Of a stretch of 64,000 nt of DNA, positions 33,471 through 44,574 are shown in pieces. Both the position numbers and the translations under genes were made by a program. Source of the DNA: Hyaloperonospora brassicae. Taxonomy: Eukaryota; Oomycota; Peronosporomycetes; Peronosporales; Peronosporaceae. The stretch spans positions 248,001 to 312,000 of the forward strand of contig CANTFL010001372.1 in the NCBI GenBank assembly GCA_947650285.1. Direction: 5' to 3'. Every line of letters starts with the position of its first letter. Position 1 is the first letter of the stretch. The notes beneath the pieces were generated by a model. That model did no database searches, had not been told where the DNA came from, and saw only the letters and a list, made by a program, of their open reading frames with translations.

Positions 33471-34549
33471 ATTAACAAATTTGATGATCTTGACGATGGA
33501 AAAATTTACCACCTATAACTCGATTGCCATGCGTCAAATAAAACAGTGTTCTTAGAGTGGTTTGCTTCATCCTAGCATTACTAACTTGTAAAGGTGCATT
33601 ATAAATGATTGTGGGATATTGTTCAGGCCATAAATAATCTGGATCTCGCTCATTACCCGCCGACGCTAGTGTAGACGCCAAAAGGAAAAAGTAGATGTGA
33701 TTGACATCTAGAATACACACCCACTGATAGAAAAGAACTTATTCCAAACTCAGATAAAGATGACCTGACTGGTGAAATCAGCATCTCCAATGACCATACC
33801 AGCCAGGACGATGACGCCCTCGCAAACGAAAAAACTGATTTATATAATGTATTCATGAGTCCAACCACAAAAAAGCCGAGTGAGCGATACGATTCCTATT
33901 GGTATGCAAAACAGTGATTTGTTATACATAATGTTTTAGCATCGGAAGCAGTTGACTGACAAAAACGAAACGCTGACAAATTTGGAAGATTCTAAGCTTT
34001 TTTTATTATAAGAAAGAGACATAGTCCTACTATTCACGGTAAATCTATCGATAATAGTAGTTGTTACCATAGCCAAAAAATATTTTATGCCCAAATTCCT
34101 TGACTTATCTCGCGTGTCGCGTCGACTAGCCAATACATTCACGATAAGTTGCCTTTGAGGATGCTCACGCATCCTACAATGGCCGTCTGACTTCGCCGCC
34201 TGTACTGCCACAAAAATATCTTTATACACTATGGCAATATTCGCCACACCCACAAATCTCCATCGGATTCTTGTGTTCAAGGTCTTGACTTCCTGCCAGG
34301 ATGTGTAGGAAAGTGAACTTTTAACATACATGGGATGTAACTTATCATGCCGCTGTCGTTTATTTTTTATAAAGACCCTCCGTTTCTATTTCAATTGTGC
34401 AACTACATATCAGCGTGATGCTTTGCACGAAATTTGAATGCCTATGTACGATATTGGACAAAGTTAGATGGCTGTTCATTCTACGTCCGTTATAGCCACG
34501 TAGCATATACGTTACTTGATTCGATTTATCATATTTATGAATGTACGAG

Positions 34550-34736
34550 TGCAGAGCCACGCCAGGCGTTCCCACCATCACCACATCCACATGTGAACTC
34601 GTGCGGTGATCAACACTTTTTAGTGGATCGTATAGAAAAACCACCGCGACGTGAATGTACAAGCCGCACGAATTACCTCGTCTGGTGTGGCGGGGATCAG
34701 CCGTTCATGGAACAGCTGAGATCTTGCATCAAATAA
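34550..34736 (+). pseudogene. Chromodomain relic of the gypsy element
   Basis: Reads DQHFLVDRIEKPPRRECTSR, then TNYLVWCGGDQPFMEQL, matching the chromodomain pattern (FxVEKIL...YLVKWRGYP...WEP) at the end of chromovirus integrases, which guides integration to marked chromatin. The second aromatic part is altered (CGGD instead of RGYP). Confidence 0.55.
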
Positions 34737-34745
34737 TAGAAGTAG

Positions 34746-35742
34746 ATATTTGTCTAGCCGAGCAGTGCGACGAGGTTCGCTCAATGTACTAGAGTGCCAG
34801 CCGCAAACGAGCGCTCTATATGCTCGTGAAGGGCTTGCAAGGCCACATAATATTGTTAAATATCAGAGACGACGCACTTAAATAATTAGGGCTTATGAAA
34901 ATAAATTCTTCTTGAGGGGCACAATTAGTCAACACAACTATGACAGTGCTTGCCCCGTGAGAGACCGGAAAGGTTTTGCCGCTTTAGTTACCCGTTTTAA
35001 ATAAAATACGGACCGGTTGGAGTATGTTTTTATCCTACTGCGAGCTGCAGTAGTTTGTCAACCCTGGACTCACGAACTATACAATTACCTTGGTAGATGG
35101 ATGCATTCCACGCTTAATCCACTGTGTTGCTATATCGGTTGCAGTTCTCGTTGTATCATTGACGTCAGAAGTAGATGTCGGTGAAGTAGTTATGATTTTA
35201 GCATTATAATTAATCGTGTTGTCGTTAAGAATATGGATACTCGATAATGAGAATACGAGATTCGATCCCGGTTAGCGGTCATGTCAGACCATTGGTTCGA
35301 CTCCGGCTACGATGAAAAAATGCCTGTTCTTAATTGGAAGACGGAGTAATCGAGGTCTTTTATCAGTTGTGGGGTGTCAACACAAGCGACGATATCACGG
35401 TCATTGCGATCACTTCGATCGCTTTAACACTAGTAAATTTGACTTGATTTACCGCTGAAATCGCGAGAGCCAGTGCTGCCGTGCCGGCCATTTGCGCCGC
35501 GCTTTTGGTACCCAGTCGCCTTATAGGCAGCCGCATTCTTAGCAGCTTTGACTGCTATTATATGTAGGATAAACCATGCAATCGAAATTGTGTCGGGCAA
35601 GCCAGCCAAAAAACGCCGTTTCTTCCTCAGTGGACCGATATATAGTTGCTCCGTCTCCTCTCTACTTAATTATCTGACGTATAAGAGGGCTGTACGTGGC
35701 GAGCCCATTCCATGCCATTGATACCAAAATTGGCCAATGAGA
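34746..35742. other. Intergenic region
   Basis: AT-rich. Two tRNA T-arm-like words lie at about 35258 and 35294, but there is no tRNA fold. No gene recognised. Confidence 0.5.
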
Positions 35743-36129
35743 ATATCATCTTAAGGGAGAGCCACTAACTACCACTCACTTTTCGCTATCCACCACTCAC
35801 ACTATGCATTAAAATGTTGTGATTGGCTCGTTAAATTATTAGAAAAGAGGGAAAATCAACAAAATGCCCCATTAAATCACGAAAATAAAAAAATGCGTAA
35901 GATAATTGGAAAATAAAAAAATCTCCACGTCCTAGTTTGACGAATACGCTTAAGGCACCATCACACGTTTTCTCTCTGAAATAGACCTGCATACGACGGA
36001 GTCTGCAGACATTAAAGCCATCAATAAGAGCTAAACAGAAAGATAGATTTATTGGGGTCTATTGATAGGATATTGTGTTTTTAAGTATCAAAACTGATAA
36101 GCGGGAAGGTAATGCGATCTCACAAGTAA

Positions 36130-36465
36130 AATAACATAAATAGCAACAGCAGCACCTACAACAATAAAAGCAGTATCAACATCAGTAGCATTAGCAGTAG
36201 CATCATATACAGAGCAAACCCAACAGAAACCGCATCACCTACAACAACAACAACAGCAGCAGCAGCATCAACACCAGTAGCAGCATCAACAATAGCATCA
36301 ACGGCTTCAACAAAAGCAACATCTTCAAAAATAGATACTTGAACAACAACATCAACCTCATCACCTACAACAACAACATCAGCAGCAACGGCTTCAACAA
36401 TAGCAACAGCATCAACACTAGCGACAGAAATAACAATAATATCAGCAACATTAGCACCGACTGAC
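36130..36465 (+). repeat. Imperfect trinucleotide tract (CAA/CAG/CAT)
   Basis: More than 300 bases of caacag/catcaa-type triplets with scattered interruptions, including pure runs of caa and cag around 36241-36270. Frames through it give Thr/Ala/Ser or Gln/His runs broken by stops. This makes it a non-coding microsatellite or the relic of a homopolymer-coding exon. Confidence 0.85.
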
Positions 36466-36469
36466 TGTG

Positions 36470-36766
36470 TTTACGGCCGCGGCAGATGATACAAATACGC
36501 GTTCACGTGCTTATTTTCAGTTCATGAGAGTCGAAGAGAGGAAGTCAGCAGCGCTGTGTTAAAGGATTCTGTCATTGATTTTAGTGTTATCGTTTCTTCC
36601 TACCATGATGGACTAGTTTTTCTTGTTCTCCATCACTCCTATTAATCAATCAACGATCTACTATGCCTTCCACTCATTTACTAATCGTCCTACATCTCTC
36701 CAGGTCGTCAGCCGTTACTACAAACATTACTTCAACCGTCACGGGTAGCAATGCCGTTTTCTAACA
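36470..36766 (-). repeat. Possible 3' LTR of the second copia element
   Basis: On the minus strand the RNase H region is followed by a purine run (gccgaggaggag) and then TGTTAGAAAACGGC at 36766, which looks like a polypurine tract plus LTR start and resembles the TGTT start of the first element's LTR. The far end is a guess, and no second copy was found at the 5' side. Confidence 0.35.
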
Positions 36767-36835
36767 CTCCTCCTCGGCTACGACTTACCGCTCATACCGA
36801 GGTGCACTAAAGCTCGCATCATCGCCAGCTGGGGT

Positions 36836-37376
36836 GGGTAAGTGCCTTGGTTAGCAGATCGGAGAGCATCAGCTCCGATCTCACATATTGCGCACGCACG
36901 ATCCCGCGCCAAGCAAAGTAGCAGACAAACTTGACCCGCACGTCAATTTGCTCTGCCTTGAATGACGACGCCTCACCCTCGAGCTGTCAAATCACCGCTT
37001 GGTTGTCGACGTACATCAACATCGGTATCTCTGGCGCCATTCCGATCTCGCTAAGCATCTCGCGCACGCCCATCAGCTGACGAGAGATCTCTGACGCCGC
37101 CACGAACTCGGATTTCATTGTCGAGAGGGACACGCCACCTTGTTTCTTGGCGCTCTATCTGACCTCCATGCCGTTGAGAAGGATACTGTCTCCGGTTAAT
37201 GACTTCCTGTCGCTCTTGACTGCGGCAAAGTCGGCGTCGCTTAACGACTCGAGCTTGGTAGATGCGCACCCAACATCTCTCGGCTTCAGGTTGATTTCCA
37301 TCGTCTTCGTCCTATTAAGGAAGTGAGGCACACGCTTCGCGAGTTTATGATCTTGATGCCGCGGTCGATGCGTCAA
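36836..37376 (-). pseudogene. copia RNase H (second element)
   Basis: Contains a SDADFAAVKSDRKSLTG segment, a SEFVAASEISRQLMGVREML segment, MYVDNQA with the catalytic Asp, and a LSDLLTKAL end block. Two stop codons interrupt it. Confidence 0.8.
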
Positions 37377-37451
37377 CCGCGTCGTCTTGTGAACCTCGAA
37401 CGCAATGTCGGGTCTTGTGCATCGCGCGACCCAAAGCAGTGATCCGACGAT

Positions 37452-38544
37452 CTAATGAGAGTCTCTTATTGTAGGCGCTCCGTTTGTGCACGTGGCCTCG
37501 GGGCGCGCGCTGTCGATCGGCTGTACCTCATGATAGTCGGCGCCGAACGGTTCCAGCGTCGGATTTGCGTCCGTGAGCCCGTGTTCACGCATCAAGTTGC
37601 TGATTGTCTCCTCCTGATCCAGATCGTAGCCGCCTTCGCCATCAAGCGACACTCTCGAACCGAGAAACTTAGTCACAAGGTCGAGGTCCTTGATCGATAG
37701 GTTAGCGAGGCTGTCAAACGACCGATGGACTGCAGCTGCTTCGGTGCCAGTGGTAAGCAGGTCGTCGACGTAGACGTCCATCACAACGGTGTCCTTTCCC
37801 TCACGCGTCCAGTATAGTCACATATCAGCCACAAACTGTGTAAAGCCTGCGCTGCATAGATTTGCATGCAGGAGCTGTCTTCAGACTCGTCCGGCTTGCT
37901 TGAGGCCGTACAAACTCTTGCGAAGCTCGAGTTCCAGTTCCTTCATACTTGACGCACCAAGCTTATTCAGTGTCGATCGTCGACTTCCATGGCTTGCGAT
38001 ACCTGAAGCAGTATCTCGAGGTTAGAATCCTTGTCCGCCTTCACATACGCATTCGGTATGCCACTGTGCTTAGCGGGTACGCCCCACGTCGCCGCAAGAG
38101 CCAAAAGCACCTTCACCGTGAACATGTCCATAACTGCCGCGAAGGTGAGATGATTCTCGAAACCGAAGACCTGCTCGTTTCCGCACGCGACAAGTCGAGC
38201 CTTGAGTCGCTCGAGGTCGCTGTGCGCGCCGGTCTTCGTCTTGAATACCCACTTGGACGTAGAGCGTTGCTGCTGGGTGGCCGCTTGACAAAGCGCCACA
38301 CCCCGTTGTCTTCTAGCGCTTTGAGCTCTTTACGCATAGCTTTCTCCCAGCCTTTGCGTTTGCTTCTGCGTATCGCTTCCCCATAACTTTTGAGGTTACG
38401 CTCATATACGTGAGCCACCACACTTTCGTCACGTGCTGGCTCCTCCTGAACCACAGATACCTGTGAACGCTTTGCCGCGCTGCGCGTACTGTGTTCTGCA
38501 CGCGTCCATGACTTCGGTTTCTTCGTTCCACTCCGTATCTTCAA
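37452..38544 (-). pseudogene. copia reverse transcriptase (second element)
   Basis: Covers RKELKALEDNGVWRFVKRP, SKWVFKTKTG, ERLKARLVACGNEQ, YVKADK and the catalytic MDVYVDDLLTTG, followed by a TKFLG segment. Frame breaks occur near 38300 and 37967. Residue for residue it is the closest match in the window to the broken RT of the first element. Confidence 0.85.
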
Positions 38545-39790
38545 AACTGGAACTGGGTATGCCGGCGTCTAGCTTGACGTCGCTGTTGCTCTGCTTGATC
38601 CTCGTAGTCGAGCGCTCTCTGAAGCTGATTATTCTGGGCTTTGCTCAACGTCTCAAAATCCTTCACGTGCTGCGTAACAGTGACCTTGTTTTCCTTCTGA
38701 AGGAACAATCTGTAGCCTTTGGTTTCATCGCTGCGTCCAATGATTATGCCGACTTGCGATCGCTTTGCCAGCGAGTTCTTGCGTGGGTCGCGGTAGACAG
38801 AGTAGACAGAGCCGAAGGCTACTATTTCTCGCAAGTCAGGTGCGTGCTTTGTCAGCAATTACAATGGTGACGCTCGCTTCGCGTTCGCACTTGTCGGGCT
38901 ACGATTGAGAGTATATGCTGCATATTTAACCGCATCATCTCAGAGAGACACGGGAAGTCGACTCGCAAAGATCATCGACCGCGCCAGGTTCAACACCGTT
39001 CAGTGCGTGCGCTCAGCTTTGCCGTTCGACGCCTGGTTGCTTGCCTCGCCGACCTGTCGTGCGACACCAGTCGAATTGCAGAAGAAGTCGACATTTGCGT
39101 ACTAGGCAACACCGTCCGTCCTTAGCACGTGTAAGCGGTACTCAAACTGGCGCTCGAAGAATGCCAAGAAATGTTCGAACTTCTTTGCGGCTTTGTCCTT
39201 CGTCGGAGCGAGGAAGACGCGGCAGTAATCGGACTAATGGTCCACAAAATGGACGAGATTCCGGTTTCCGAGCCGGTCCTTTAGGGTCATCGGACCCTTG
39301 AGGTCCAAACAAATGATGCCACCAATGCGGTCGGTAGGTGAGTTGGCACCCGTGCCCTTGCGCGACTGTGAGTTCTTCGTCTGGTTGCCTTGGGCGCACG
39401 AAATGCACGTCGGCCTCGCACGGTCCGTTAGTGTAATGCCGGACTCTGGATTGCTTGCCATGCGCTCGACCGTGTCGTACGCCAAGTGAACCAGACGCTG
39501 GTGAAAGTGGTAGGGAGAACCAGTATGGTCATATATGGCTGATACATTCGTCGAAGCTTGAGTAAGGATCGCCATCAGCACGTCGCGCGATGTCCCTAGG
39601 CCGCGTGATGGTGCCACTGTATCGACGTATAACACGTTGTTTTCCATCCTGATGTCGAAGACGACTTCTCCATCGCTGCGTCTCGCAAGTGCGTGCGTCG
39701 TACCGTCGTAGACGAGTCCGAAATCCTTGCGCTCAAGCTTGCCGTACGACATGATATTTCTCTATAGCTCCGGCGCGAGGTGGACCTCCG
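38541..39790 (-). pseudogene. copia integrase (second element)
   Basis: An upstream zinc-binding His/Cys segment (HLAYDTVERM...CISCAQGNQ) is followed by LDLKGPMTL with the first catalytic Asp, then LRTDG with the second catalytic Asp, then a SNGKAERTHRTVLNLARSM segment with the catalytic Glu and a VFGS-like segment. Stops interrupt at about 39235, 39102 and 38865. Confidence 0.85.
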
Positions 39791-39902
39791 CCAACGCCAC
39801 ATCTTGCTAATGTACTTTTGCTTTCACAGTCAGCACTACGCTACCGACGCGCGACAGCTTGATAACCTTGCCGTCGGCTAGGTGGCACTCGTGCTCGCAG
39901 TC

Positions 39903-40190
39903 TCACACACCTTGTAGTAGAGACGAGTTGTGGACGAGATGGCGGCTGGATCCACTGTCCAGAATCCAGTCGTCGCCTTCTTCGTCACTGTCATTGCTAA
40001 TTGCCAGTGTCAGGTCACACTTACCACGACGCGAGCCCTTATTACTGATGCCTTCGCCTACCACAAGCACAATGTTGCCACCGCTCTTACCGCGACGGCT
40101 GCTGTTCGTGTCGCTAGTCCTCCTGCTACGACAGTCGGCTTTTGACATGTCCCATCTTTCCACATCCGTAGCAGGTACGCGTTTCCTTTT
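39903..40190 (-). pseudogene. copia protease region (second element)
   Basis: A basic knuckle-like piece is followed by DWILDSGSSRHLVHNSSLL, the copia aspartic protease active site (Asp-Ser-Gly). Ends in a stop at 39903 before the integrase. Confidence 0.85.
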
Positions 40191-40902
40191 AGGCCGTGGA
40201 CTCGTCCACGTGTGCGACAACATCCTTCCCGACGAAGCGTCCCGATCGATCTTCCATCTCAATTGCCTGAGCAAAATGCGCGAGCTCTTCGGCGTGCACC
40301 AGGTGGTCGACACGATGCGTCTCGTATTTTGCCATCAGAATCGCCGACAGCTCGGGCGATGTATACGGTAAAATATTATCAAGCACCTGCTGCTCGGCGC
40401 TGCCAGCTGCATCGCTGAATGCGACTAGGAACATGTAGTGCTCTGGCCACAAGCGCTTGCTTTCCTTCTTTGTCGTGAACAGCGTTTTCGCTTGATCTGC
40501 GGTGATGATCGTCTTGAATTTATCAAGCATGCGCTGCATCACGTACTGGAAAGTCGGTAGCACGGCCCACTACGTGTCGACCTGCTTGCTGAAATACGGC
40601 TCTGCTGTGCTGGTTAGGTACTGACCAAGAACATCAGTCTTGACGTTCTCGATCCACAGGAATCCGCACGACTCTTGAGCCATGTCTACTTGTCGCCAGG
40701 AAGTCTCGCCCCAGTCGAAGAGTCCGGAATCGAGTCCGACGTACACTTCGGTCCCATTGAACTTCCAAATCGCGAGCTTGCTATGCCTTGTGTTGATCGT
40801 CCGGAACTGCTTCGGCGAATGTGACTGCATCGGCGCAACTGGTAGTTCCTGTCGACGTGGCAGAGACAGAGGCTGATATCCCCCCTCTCCGCGGCTTTCC
40901 AA
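40189..40902 (-). pseudogene. copia gag (second element)
   Basis: The leading half, from an ATG at 40902, runs 110 codons ([19 protein letters not shown], then [18 protein letters not shown]) to a stop at 40570. The second half (FKTIITADQAKTLFTTKKES and an AHFAQAIEMEDRSGRF segment) runs to 40189. One stop separates the halves. Confidence 0.8.
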
Positions 40903-41465
40903 ACAGGGCGGGGTCGGTCACGGCTGTGAAATGAAAAAACGAAAATTATAGGGACATGTGGTTTTATGTGTGCCACATCAACATGAGTTTACTAGGACGT
41001 GGGGCATTTTTTTACTTCGTGAGTAAATGGGGCATTCTTTTTATTTTCTCTAGAAATAAACGTACTTATATTTATTTCGCTCGCGTCAAAAATAACGTTA
41101 TATATTATAACACAGACTCTGACATTCAGACCACCACTTACATTGTTATGCATGTTTGCTACACACTAGTAGTTGGTGCAGCCTCCTCGACACAGGATTA
41201 TGCATGTAGCATTCACATCAATATGAGGAGATAATGAAGAGAATTTAATACATATTTGAATAGGGAACCTCGTATAGGCAGCGAGTTATTCTTGCCCATT
41301 TAGATGTGCCACCGGCTTGACCATGTAGATGTGATACTGGCAGCGAAGGTCTTTATTCCATCTACCCAGCGTGGCCGCGGAAATCCTGTTGGTGCTCTTG
41401 GACATCATTTGTAAGGACGCTAATCGCAGACTTCTACTCAGCGGAATCCATCACAGTTTGAAGTT

Positions 41466-41678
41466 GTGATGAATACTGTGCGTCCTGTACGTTTATGCAG
41501 TAACTTTGGAGAAGCAGGACACAACAGAAGAAGATGTCGGCAACCTCTTTTAACTCCCGCAGTGACTGCATTGGCATATTTGTATGCTCCGGGTACTAAG
41601 GACGAATGGAATCACCTATGTCAGCCACCAAATGTATATCAGCAGTACCTAGACATGGATGCGCTCGCGGAGAGTTAA
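41466..41678 (+). pseudogene. Zinc-knuckle C-terminus of a MULE-like transposase
   Basis: A 70-codon frame with LCSNFGEAGHNRRRC, a CCHC knuckle in which the second cysteine has become Phe. Such knuckles close MULE transposases. No catalytic domain remains upstream. Confidence 0.45.
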
Positions 41679-41905
41679 CCATAATTCAGTAAAAGCTAAA
41701 AAGCGAATTAATACATTCATACTTTCCGGCGATTTTTATGATTTGCGCGAAATTTTGCATTTATTTTTTGCTCTTTTCATTTATTTACATCTTGTTATTC
41801 ACACCGCGAAAGAAGTATGCAGGGTTGTTTAAATTGAGGGTGAATGGTAGTTAGCGAAAAGTGAGTGGTGACTAGCGGGTTCCTATCTTAATCGATGATA
41901 TTCAC

Positions 41906-44574
41906 CAGTATTTACCTTGCTAAGTAAATATTGAAGGAATATTACATTCGAAGGTAATCCTAGGCACTGCTTCACTTGGTGTAGGCCATTCTGTAAACCA
42001 ACTAAATTAAAAGTCGCTGCCAGACGCGAGCCATCGGTGGTGAGCGAGTAGCTGCATTTAACGTTTGTACTATCATTTTGACAAGCTAAACTAAACGATA
42101 CCTATTTTTCAATGTCATTATCAATAGATTGAATTCAGGTTAACCAATTCCTTGTACTAATCGTGCTTGTATAAAGTCGACACCTTCCTCTGCACGTGCA
42201 TTGTACCAGAGGTTTCGGGAACCTACCTGCAATGTGGTCGGTTTACGTAGCTTATAGGGCTTCATGCCCCGTTACAGCCCAGGTCCACGCATGTCTTGAT
42301 TCGTAAACGGACGAACATAAAACGTTTTCTTTAAATCGCGACGTTCTAAGATTAGCATGTAAACGGCGAGACAACGCTTTTGCGGTGAGGTCTTCGATGC
42401 TGACCACGAAGAAACACACCTAGTTTGTGCTCTTATCATACAAGGAAGCGTCCTTTGTATTTGCATTACGTCGCAATGCTGATTCTGGCTATTTGTAGAC
42501 AAAAAACGTCTCCAATCAATTATTGCCACTGCAACTGCTGTTAATAGTGTGGATCCTTGGTAAGCGCAGGGTGAGATGTTCGATGGGACGGATAACCATT
42601 CTGCCTATGTCCAATGCGGGTCTATCATTCATGCGCTCTTCAAGCATCACCTCTCCATGCAGCAGAGGGGACGAAAAAGGCACTCGGATTCGTTAGCCTA
42701 GACGGCGACATCAGGGTGCAGTTTATCTTCCTTTCGATGCGCGTTCCTACGCAACAGCCTAGAACGTGAAGACGCCGTGGCTAAAGCGTCAACTAGGCAC
42801 TGGCGTTATCTGCTGCACCATCATCGAATCGCCTATTAGAGGTCCCTATTCGGCTTGTCAACGTGGAACAAACTGCCGTGCCATTGTGTTTGTTTTGCGC
42901 TTGTTTGACGACAAAGCATCAACAGAGAGCAGAGCTTCGTGAACATCACGAAAGGCAGGTACGCGGATATGGTCTTGTTTTATTGTTGCCGTGTAAAAGG
43001 CTGTGTAGCGTCAGAGAAGGTGTTTGAATCGCAAATTGGTATCATCAATCTCCATGATGTCTTCTATATCTCTTAACAACGCACTTCTGGCTGCGGTTTC
43101 GATAAACGGCCAAGATTGGACCAAAAGAAGCTTCCACCACATCTAGACTGCGGCATCCATAAGAAGAGTAATAAGTCCTTGGAAAGCCAGGCAGAGTGAA
43201 CTGGTCGAACTTTGATTAGGCAAGTAAGGAAGAATTGGCGGTCACGTTATCGACGTGTGGCGGCATTGAAATCTTCCAGACTTGTGCTCACGCATACAGG
43301 CCAACAATTCTTAGCATCTTAAATACGAAGGCCGCTAGAGTCATATGGAGGGAAGGTGGTCAAGACTTTTACATTGTTCTAGCGCCAGTACATCCGTCGC
43401 AACCGTCTGCACGCCTTTACTGAGCCACGAATTCACTAAATGATACTTTTGACCGCGCGTTTGCACTTGCCTGCACCTATTTGGCGTCCAACTTAATTCA
43501 CAAAGTAGCTGCTGAATAGCGTGAGGACATGTATCATCAGTCTGTAAGCGAATTCGTTCATGAACGTTGTTTGCACGTTAAAGCGATGATGTACCAATGA
43601 ACTGTCATTGGTGTTGGCGTTTTGACACCTTGTAAGACGCAGTTTTGCTTTCTCGGTTGATGCATATCATTAGTTAAGTCACCAAACTTCCTATTGAATT
43701 TCGTTGTCAAACTTAACTTTTGCTCCTTGCCGCAATGACCTGAAGCTGCGCTCTACCAGTCAATCATGTAGACGTCGATTACCGTAGGCTCCTGATGTAC
43801 GTACTGCCGTCAGCAGTAAAGTTCGTTGGAGCTGTTTCCGGTCGTCGCAAATGCTCCAAACGCTTGACCGTGTAACTGCGCCCGAAGACGCCGCCTTGGT
43901 ATTAGAGACTTTGTGCTGCTGAATGCAAAAAAAAGCGAGCAAGGAGTTGAACCAACCTCCCCCCAAGCAAGCACACGGACCGATTCCCATTCAGACGCAA
44001 CGACGGCTGGACACGATGAGGAGCACGACGACATGGTGACTAGACGATCAACTTCGGTGCGATGAACCAGCAGGTGCACTGGGAAACCCGACGCCCTCGT
44101 GCTCGTGAGCGTAGTGCAAACCAGTATTTTGCAGCAACTCCAGATCTCGTGAACAAACTTGGTTGTTAGCCAGACACGTCGACAAGGCGACACTGGCTGA
44201 GCGCACGCACACACCCCGATCATCAGTCCTTAGGGTCAAGCGTTTACCGGCAAGAAGTGACTGACCGCAACCATAGTGCCGTCACGATGGACGAACGAAG
44301 CCAAGCTGCTACTGAAATCGGTACCACCTGGTTGTGCGCTTTAGCCTTGACCGCGTTTTCATCGTGCGTTTCAGTAATCTCCAAAGAGTACAACGTTCGG
44401 CACTGCTGTTTGTACGTGTTGACGCGGTCCACCCGAATGGTAAACTGTCAACTTCCTCTTGGGTTCATCCAGCTAAGCCAACTCTCTCCATGGATTTGAT
44501 CCCGACTAGCAAGTAGAACGATGTTGTATACGTCTCTCTCACGTATAAGACCACCAGCTGACGCGGATATGCAC
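41906..44574. other. Intergenic region
   Basis: No ORF over 140 codons and no recognised family. Short plus-strand stretches near 42300-42500 have some protein character but are broken by stops and are probably old transposon remains. Confidence 0.5.

Larger units (their letters stand above)
33010..34745 (+). mobile_element. Ty3/gypsy chromovirus relic
   Basis: Plus-strand fragments in integrase-to-chromodomain order. No LTRs were found, and the element is too decayed to define its ends. Confidence 0.6.
36767..40930 (-). mobile_element. Ty1/copia element, minus strand, partly preserved
   Basis: Gag, knuckle/protease, integrase, RT and RNase H follow each other in copia order over about 4.1 kb, with long open stretches separated by a small number of stops, several of them TAG. 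It is clearly younger or less mutated than the first copia element and has an intact YVDD box. The 5' LTR is missing. It is not autonomous. Confidence 0.9.
35743..41905. mobile_element. Nested element: MULE-like ends enclosing a copia element
   Basis: Left sequence 35743-35960 and right sequences 40960-41060 and 41830-41905 are inverted versions of each other (shared gaatatcatc; the ccactcacttttcgct block; aatgccccatt; and ccacgtcctagt followed by AT-rich runs). Near the right end a plus-strand ORF has a CCHC-type zinc knuckle as in MULE transposases. The most economical reading is a MULE-class DNA transposon whose middle was replaced or filled by the copia element at 36.75-40.93 kb. No transposase core was recognised and the exact termini are uncertain. 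Confidence 0.5.

Noticed and set aside
35255..35310. tRNA-like words (gattcgatccc and ggttcgactcc)
   Set aside because: They match the T-arm or B-box, but no acceptor stem, D-arm or anticodon arm can be placed at the proper distance. At most a tRNA-derived repeat fragment.
43235..44239. Short ORFs on both strands between the transposon nest and receptor kinase 1
   Set aside because: None exceeds 140 codons, none carries a recognisable motif, and stops are frequent in every frame.
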